Source: Flaccisagitta enflata (taxonomy: Eukaryota; Chaetognatha; Sagittoidea; Aphragmophora). Taken from it: DNA of 64,000 bases. A model generated the notes under the pieces. It did no database searches and was not told the origin of the DNA. It worked only from the letters and a program-made list of their open reading frames with translations. The translations under genes were made by a program, and so were the position numbers. Of this stretch, positions 57,564 to 64,000 are shown in pieces; the stretch's first letter is position 1, and each line of letters begins with the position of its first letter. The stretch covers positions 79,236,001-79,300,000 of the forward strand of contig OZ231126.1 of assembly GCA_965153355.1 (NCBI GenBank), given 5' to 3'.

Positions 57564-57770
57564 AAAAAGGCCCAACCGCGACAAAAAAGGCCAAGAAGGG
57601 CAGGGCAAGCAAAACCACAAGGCACAAGGGGCAAAGATGCACAAGGAGGGCCAAAGGGCCCCAAGAAGAGCCCAAAGGGCCCAACACAGCAAAAACGAAC
57701 CAAAAAAGGCAGAGCCAAAAAGCCAAAAGGCACAAGGGGCAAAAATGCCCAGGGGGAGGGCAGAGCCAAC
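57564..57770. repeat. GGCACAAGGGGC-type spacer
   Basis: Same degenerate text as 55286-55910 (AAAACCACAAGGCACAAGGG, GGGCCAAAGGGCCCC); it appears to be the recipient sequence into which neighbouring M elements were placed. Confidence 0.6.
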
Positions 57771-58389
57771 AGGTCGCCCAAGGGCAATATGTGGTCAGCG
57801 ATACCCGTTGCCCTGCTTTGAGTGATTGTGAATTAGAGTGAGGGGAAGCAGGGCAGCGGCCCCGATGGGGACGAAGTCCTGTAGAACACAGGGGGACTTT
57901 TGTTCGTCCTACCTGAAGAAGTGGCATTCAAGAGCCTAAACCCAGGTCTAAGAAGGCTGAGATAAGGCCTCAGAATGCCAATTGGAAGCTTGGGAGGGCT
58001 AACTTGAGGCTTGAGAGAGCTGGATTAAGGCTTGAGAGGCCAGAGGACTGATTTGACGCCTTGGAGCAATGAATAGAGGTTTAGATGGCTGATTTGAGGC
58101 CTGAGAGGCTTAATTTGAGGCATGAGAGGCCAGGTTTGAGGCCTGAGAATTTGGATTTGAGTCCTGAGAGGCTAGATTTGAGGCCTGGGAGGCTGGATTT
58201 GAGACCAGAGAGGCTGGATTTGCGGCCTGAGAGGCCAGATTTGAGGCCAGATTTGAGGCCGGATTTGAGGCCTGAGGGGTCTGATGAAGGGGGGGGACTA
58301 ACGAACGAACGGACGAACGGACGGACGGACGGACGAACGAAAGTCCCCCTGTGTTCTACAGGACTTCGTCCCCTTCGGGGCCGCTGCCC
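57771..58389 (+). mobile_element. M1 fold-back element, complete
   Basis: Outer left AGGTCGCCCAAGGGCAATAT, GTGGTCAGCGATACCCGTTG; stem pair TTGCCCTGCTT / AAGCAGGGCAG; left arm GCGGCCCCGATGGGGACGAA, GTCCTGTAGAACACAGGG, GGACTTTTGTTCG. Core of GGATTTGAGGCCTGAGAGGC-type units (about 57940-58270). GGACGGACGGACGAACG, then right arm AAAGTCCCCCTGTGTTCTAC, AGGACTTCGTCCCCTTCGGG and GCCGCTGCCC. Arms match over about 50 bp with one mismatch region. No protein is encoded. Confidence 0.88.
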
Positions 58390-58505
58390 AAAAAGCCAAA
58401 AGGCACAAGGGGCAAAAATGCCCAGGGGGAGGGCCAAAGGGCTCAATATTACAACCGGGGCAGCCAGAAGGGGAAGACTACCAAAGGCGGTGGGGGGTAT
58501 TGCGA

Positions 58506-59080
58506 TCAATCAAAAAGATCCCAATACCAATATCCCACCCCCTCTGCTAGTCCACACCATATAATGGTGCCCCCCTCCAACCGACCCAGCAAGCCGGCCA
58601 CCAGGACGCGAGACTCAAATAATGCCACACTTCCGTTGAGTCTCGCAGTGTACCACTCTTCCACCAACTCCTTCTTGAGACTATGGAGAAAGTGGGACCA
58701 GATCCGATCCACAGTTTCTCCAAAGCCTCCTGCTCTCACAGCTCTAAGGGACATCACCGCTGATTGGAGGGTAAAACCCAGTCTGTTACGTAAAACAGTC
58801 CCCCTATCCCTTCCCTCCCTGCCCAGGGCCATTTCTACCACTTCCACCGTTCCCCCTCCTCCCAACGCCTCCATCTCTACACCCAGCTTTCTCCACAACT
58901 CCTTAACTATCGCACACTCCGTAACCACATGCCACCTCCTCCTGGCCCATTGACCACACAAAGAACAAACCCCATCCCCTGGCAATATAAGCATAGTCCA
59001 TGTATGCAGTCCAAAAATTAAGGTTAAGTTGTCTCCAAACTTGGGATCTCACTTTGAAAGAACAGTTTGACTCATGTGCC
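58506..59080 (-). pseudogene. Probable LINE (non-LTR retrotransposon) ORF2 C-terminal relic
   Basis: On the minus strand, a first frame (about 59080-58985) reads ...KVRSQVWRQLNLNFWTAYM, and the next (58994-58506) begins with CSLCG-x7-WHVVTEC followed by VKELWRKL. A CX2C...HX4C finger followed by a Trp-containing helix, after a Trp-rich segment, is the arrangement at the C-terminus of many LINE reverse transcriptases (zf-RVT type). The two parts are in different frames and no reverse transcriptase core lies upstream, so this is a 5'-truncated, frameshifted copy. The family assignment rests on this short motif only. Confidence 0.45.
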
Positions 59081-59099
59081 CTCTTCCTTCCTTCCTTCC

Positions 59100-60020
59100 C
59101 ATTCTCAGCTCTAACTCAAAACCGCAATTGCGCGCTTCATGTATAGCTCCGGCCTCCGGGTACCGATAATGGAGGATTCTAACCCACCGAAACAAGGAAA
59201 ATGGGTGGAAGCTAGTGGAACGGTGGTTAACTTATGTGAAATCCTATATTAATAGTGTATTTTTAATGTATTTTTAGTATTGTTACTTAGGCACTGAGGA
59301 TTTAGAATCGATTTTTTTTTTGTAGAAATGAACCATTTGGGGTTAGCAGTAGTGAAAAATCAAACAATTACACTAGGTTGAAAAAGGTCACGATCTATAT
59401 TTATTTCCCATCATGGCAGATTGTGTTCCGCAGCTGCCGCGGCAGTTGTGAAATTTTGGACAAAAACAATTTCGGACAATGGGAGAGCCAAGAGAGAGAG
59501 AGAAGAAGAAAATGAAGAAGAGGAGGAATGAGAAGGAAGAAAAAGAGAGAGACAGAGAGAGACAGAGAGAGACAGAGAGAGACAGAGACAGAAAGACAGA
59601 GACAGACAGACAGACAGACAGACAGAGAGTGTGAGCGAGCTCTATTCAGAACTCAAAACCTGTTTTTGATGGTAGAAACAATGGGCGCTATTGGACAAGT
59701 GACTATCTATGCCATGCTATAGAAATAGATAGTCATGTATAGTTACATTTAGTTATGTAAAGTAGTGTATAGTTAATGATAGTAACATGTAGTGATAAAT
59801 ATGTCAGACAGGAACTTTGTCGGGACATATATTGGAGGCGGCAGCTGCTGTAGTCTTGGCTCAGATACGCCGCTGACCTAGGGTCACAGTCAGTCAGATA
59901 CTATAACAAATAGCACAAGATAAGCAAAATAGGAATCAAATCTATTGACATTCACTCTTTTAATTCTATGTTCTATCTCATTACCTCTCTGTCCATCGGT
60001 CTTTCAGACATATTCCGTCT
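59100..60020. other. AT-rich DNA with a (GACAGA)n tract, no gene
   Basis: GACAGAGA/GACA units lie at about 59548-59630, and a TAGTTATGTA-type run at about 59730-59800. No coding sequence is visible. Confidence 0.55.
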
Positions 60021-60024
60021 GCAA

Positions 60025-60039
60025 CTCTCTCTCTCTCTC

Positions 60040-60110
<71 letters not shown>
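60025..60110. repeat. (CT)n microsatellite
   Basis: A CT tract with one CCC interruption. Confidence 0.95.
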
Positions 60111-60113
<3 letters not shown>

Positions 60114-60630
60114 AAGAAAAGATGTATACACCCACTAACGCCCACAGGCGATAGCAAAGTCAGTTCAAAGTTGATATCAGCCATTGACACTGAAGTTCAA
60201 AACGACGGAAGGACAAAACATTATCTCGACCATCATTGCAAATATAAATGTGTCTAGTTAATACTGGTGATTCACCATTTGCCAAAAAAAAACTTTTTGG
60301 TGTAAAACTTTGCCGGTATCATGGAATTTTATATTCTCCTCATTTTTATTCAATTTTGCCCAGGCGCTATTTTCACGATCATCGTCATTTTCACCGATTC
60401 TTTTCTCGTCATCAAGTATCATCACATTTAAGCGAATCTGACTAAGAACCAATCTCTGCCTTTTGATCCTATCCAGCCCTTCCTTAACGACTGGGACAAA
60501 GCATTTGGCTACATCAGTCCGGAAGTTTATCACACAACGCAAATGATAGTGATATTAATTCCCGGGAGTGATTCCTTGTCATTCCTGAATTCCTGATTCC
60601 TGACTCCTGATTCAGGAATGAGAATGATAT
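60111..60630. other. Mixed-composition DNA, no gene identified
   Basis: A 94-codon minus-strand frame (60258-60542) has protein-like composition without simple repeats, but no recognisable domain or conserved motif and no supporting splice signals. I leave it uncalled. Confidence 0.4.
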
Positions 60631-60710
60631 TTGTCATTTAATTCCTGGGAATTCCCAGGAATTCCCGGGAATTCCCGGGAATTCCCGGGAATTCCCGGGA
60701 ATTAAAAGTA
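60560..60710. repeat. AATTCCCGGG palindromic short tandem repeat
   Basis: From about 60650 the 10-bp unit GGAATTCCCG repeats in register about five times. It is preceded by looser ATTCCTGACTCCTGATTCAG text. Each unit is self-complementary or nearly so. Confidence 0.85.
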
Positions 60711-60944
60711 AAGGTTCCCTTTCTTTTTATGGTTTAAAGTGAGGTTTTTTGGACGTTATATTGTCTTCCGATTAATTAATGAAGGTTGCGATCTCACTCC
60801 TGTAGCGGGGAGGCGAGATTTACTCATTTGATAATTGGCCAATCAAAAACGGTCAAGGCTTATCTTTTAAACGCGTTTTCTATCGTGAAAATCGAGCGAG
60901 GAAGTATTATGTCATAGTACGAGAGAGAGAGGCTAACCTCTATC

Positions 60945-60964
60945 TGTCTCTCTGTCTCTGTCTG

Positions 60965-61034
<70 letters not shown>
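60945..61034. repeat. (CTGTCT)n then (CT)n microsatellite
   Basis: CTGTCTCTGTCT units, then pure CT. Confidence 0.95.
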
Positions 61035-61036
<2 letters not shown>

Positions 61037-61139
61037 GAACGAGCGAATGAAAGAACAAAAGTACAAAAGCTTAAATTTATAATACAAATGAAAGAACAAA
61101 TGAATGAATGAAAGAACAAAAGTACAAAAGCTAAAATTT

Positions 61140-62165
61140 TTTTCGCCAAATCTTTTTCTCACCAAAACTTTTTCTCGCGAAAATTTTTCTCGTTAAAATT
61201 TTTTCTCGCTAAAATTTTTTCTCGCCAAGATTTTTTCTCGCTAAAATTTTTTCTCACTAAAGATTTTTCTCGCTAAAATTTTTTCTCTTAAATTTTTTTT
61301 TGCTTAAATTTTCAAAAAAATTTTCTATGATTTTTTTTTTTCTCGCTGAAATTTTTTTTGCTAAAATTTATTCGCTAAAATTTTTTTCGCTGAAATTTTT
61401 TTTCGCTGAAATTTTTTTTCGCTGAAATTTTTTTCTGCTGAAATTTTTCATGCTAAAATTTTGCCTTGCTTAAATTTTTTTTGCCTAAACTTTGTCTTGC
61501 TAAAATTTTTTTTTGCTAAAATTTCTTCTTGCTAGAATTTTTTCTCACTAAAATTTTTTCTCACTAAAATTTTTTCTCTTGGATTTTTTCTCTCTTGGAT
61601 TTTTTTTGCTAAAGTTTTCAAAAGAATATTTTAAATTTTTTTTCTCTTGCTAAAATTTTTTTGCTAAATCTTTTTTTTGCTAAAATTTTTTTTTGCTAAA
61701 ATTTAGATGCTAGAATTTTTCTCGCTAAATTTTTTTTTCGCTTGAATTATTTTTTGCAAAAAATTTTTTTTCGCCAAAACTTTTTCTCTCGAAAATTTTT
61801 TCTTGCTAAAATTTTTTTCGCTAAAATTTTTTCTTACTAAAATTTTTTCTCTCAATAATTTTTTCTCTTTTAAATTTTTTTTTTGCAAAAGTTTTCAAAA
61901 AAATTTTTAAATTTTCTTTTTTTGCTAAAATTTTTTCTCGCTAAAATTTTTCATGCGAAAATTTTCTCGCTACATCTTTTTTTCGCTAAATCTTTTTTTT
62001 GCTAAAATTTTTTTTTGCTAGAATTTTTCTTGCCAAAATTTCTTGCTAAAATTTTTTCTCGCTAAATTTTTTTACGCTAAAATTTTTCTCGCTAAAATTT
62101 TTCTTGCTAAATTTTTTTCAATGAAATTTCTCGCCAAAACTTTTACTCGCTAAAATTTTTTCTCG
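61140..62165 (+). repeat. Degenerate AT-rich array, about 16-bp unit
   Basis: Words of the type CTCGCTAAAATTTTTT recur some 60 times with variable T-run length and CTCACT, CTTGCT or TTCGCC variants. Longer sub-blocks (TTGCTAAA-GTTTTCAAAA) recur at about 61312, 61610 and 61885. Confidence 0.85.
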
Positions 62166-62690
62166 CTAATTCATGTTCCTGCTAATTCCTGCTTGTTTCA
62201 TGTATATTCCTGCTTGTTTCATACGTGTTCCTGCTAATTCCTGCTAGTTTCATGCATATTCCTGCTTATTCCTGCTTGTTTCATGCATGAACCTGCTAAT
62301 TCCTGTTTGTTTCTTGCATGTTCCTGCTAATTCCTGGATGTTTCATGCATGTTCCTGCTAATTCCTGTTTGTTTCTTGCATGTTCCTGCTAATTCCTGCT
62401 TGTTTCATGCATGTTTCTGCCAATTCCTGCTTGTTTCATGCATGTTCCTGCTAATTCCTGTATGTTTCATGCATGTTCCTGCTAATTCCTGCTTGTTTCA
62501 TGCATGTTCCTGCTAAATCCTGCTTGTTTCATGCATGATCCTGCTAATTCCTGGATGTTTCATGCATGTTCCTGCTAATTTCTGCTTGTTTCATGCATGA
62601 TCCTAATAATTCCTGCTTGTTTCATGCATATTCCTGCTTATTCCTGCATGTTTCATGCATGTTCCTGTTCATTCCCAAAAACAAGTAGGA
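62166..62690 (+). repeat. 31-bp minisatellite
   Basis: The unit TTCCTGCTAATTCCTGCTTG plus TTTCATGCATG (31 bp) is repeated about 16 times with scattered substitutions. It begins where the AT-rich array ends. The last part, at about 62676-62712, shows the inverted words AAACAAGTAGGAATAAGCAG and GAACATG. Confidence 0.9.
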
Positions 62691-62712
62691 ATAAGCAGGA
62701 ACATGTAAACAA

Positions 62713-64000
62713 GCCCAATAGGGCAACGATGGGTCCTCTTGTGAGGTCTGAGCAGAGGGAATTTAGGGATTATGACTGAACTTGCGGATTGATTTTCGAT
62801 ATGCATGATGAACTCCTATTCAATTGTGGCAATAAGCGAGATTAACAGATCTTCTTGATAAAGCAATGTGATCAATGCTTTGATACAGTACCGGAATCAA
62901 AGAACTGGTGATAAGGAGGGAAGCCATATCTCTCCAATTACAAGGATATGAGATCTGAAATTTTTCTGTGGTGTGCACCTATAGTACCCCCACCCCCCGT
63001 AAGGGTTTGGAGCTGTTCCGGGCATTTTTTGTTTTTGGTTGTCAAAAATTTTTTATTTCTTAAAATCACTATTGTAGGCCTAAAAATTTGTTTCAAAATT
63101 TTATTTTTATGCTACATGTAGTCAATACCCAGAGCTACAAATTTCATTTTTTGAAAAATATTTTTGGCCAATTTTTAAGGGAATGGCACTAAAAAAACAA
63201 AAATTTCAAAAAAATGAAAAATTGCTATATTTTCTAAAATAATTGGCTTAGCATAATAATTTTTGGCATGGAAGTAGTCCTGAGAACCTTTCATGTGTAT
63301 GCAAAATTTCAACTCCCATACTTGAATTTTAAAGAAGTTATGGGATTTTGAAATTTTGATAATTTTTGGTAAAAAATATTTTTTCTTATAAAATTTTTTT
63401 TTGTGAACCATTTTTTATGAAATTTCATAGACAAACAAAGTAATTGATATTTTTTTGCTTCCAAAAAAAATTTGGGCACTGCCACCCCTTAAAAAAAAAT
63501 TTTTTTCTCAAAAATTGCCAAAATTGGCTGTTTTTCTAGGTTGAATAAAAACTGTTCCTGTTATCCGATCAACTTCATTTTTTGAGGGATTATCAACCTA
63601 CATCTGCAGTAACTATGTTTCAAATTTCAAGTAAATCGGATAATTCGTTCCGGAGATATTCAAGTTCAAAGTGGAAAGGGCGAGCTAAAATCACTGTTTC
63701 TGTGGTATTCTAATGATGAGTCTTCATTGACGGTTAGCTACAAGTGTCTCAAAAAGGTAACGTTTCATCGATATAAATAAAGTCACTTCAAAATTGTTGC
63801 AAATAGGTGTTGAATATGTCCCTGCAGCATAACCAACCAAAATTTTTGGACTTTAAATCTCTAAAAACCAAAAAACGCCAAAATGCCTTTTGGCATTTTT
63901 GCCACATTTGTGTAACGATATTAAGCGACATCTCCATCCAATTTTTCTGTGCATAGTAGTCCATGATAGGACAGATGTCCCCAAAAATTTATTCATTTCC
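62713..64000. other. AT-rich DNA, no gene identified
   Basis: No long protein-like frame, tandem repeat or inverted repeat was found. The text is rich in AAAATTTT words. Confidence 0.5.

Noticed and set aside
57453-57841. Overlapping 120-codon frames rich in Gly, Lys and Pro
   Set aside because: They cross the M3 right arm and the GGCACAAGGGGC spacer and are open in two frames simultaneously.
57771-57900. tRNA-derived SINE head in the M outer segment
   Set aside because: No credible A and B box pair (no GGTTCRANNCC-like B box) and no cloverleaf could be drawn.
60258-60542. A 94-codon minus-strand frame with non-repetitive composition
   Set aside because: No motif, no context and an undistinguished start; chance frame cannot be excluded.

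Overview
This is eukaryotic nuclear DNA, most probably from an animal. The strongest evidence is a BEL/Pao-type LTR retrotransposon, a lineage known only from metazoan genomes. There is also a Tc1/mariner transposase relic and a large number of microsatellites and minisatellites. Short repeats that carry an internal tetranucleotide tract resemble the microsatellite-bearing 'pearl' elements described in bivalves. That hints at a marine invertebrate, but it does not identify the species. I found no complete host gene, tRNA, rRNA or CRISPR. The only possible host coding sequence is a single putative first exon (4533-5076, minus strand). Most long open frames here are translations of simple repeats (SLSLSL, RERERE, VCVCVC, SSSSS).

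Layout. 1-5.1 kb: a 3-kb element with TA flanks and ~190-bp terminal inverted repeats that encloses about 110 copies of a 20-bp minisatellite, followed by the candidate exon. 5.1-19.2 kb: pyrimidine-rich tracts, microsatellites, and copies of two dispersed families. I call these P (about 170-240 bp, palindromic end, internal GACG/GACC-like tract) and M (fold-back elements with a minisatellite core; variants M1, M2, M3). 19.2-20.5 kb: an 82-bp satellite array. 20.5-31 kb: further tandem arrays (19, ~166 and ~22 bp), a hairpin MITE-like element and many P copies.

31.003-40.413 kb: a complete, young LTR element with 634/628-bp LTRs (TG...CA ends) and a 5-bp GTCGT target duplication. It encodes a BEL/Pao-like Gag with three zinc knuckles but no protease, reverse transcriptase, RNase H or integrase, so it must be mobilised in trans. 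An M1 element lies inside its 3' part. 40.4-43.7 kb: 162-bp and 13-bp tandem repeats and GA tracts. 43.77-51.93 kb: a nested segmental tandem duplication (three ~2-kb units, then two 1452-bp units) whose breakpoints fall inside M elements. 51.7-58.4 kb: M elements placed one after another. One is split by a 610-bp Tc1-like insertion, and its empty site survives in another M2 copy in this window. 58.5-59.1 kb: a probable LINE 3' relic. 59-64 kb: microsatellites, a degenerate AT-rich array, a 31-bp minisatellite and unique-looking AT-rich DNA.

The genes do not form a pathway. The window is a record of repeat birth: inverted-repeat elements capture or generate ~20-bp minisatellites, and the locus then expands by tandem duplication. 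Alignments and counts were made by eye.
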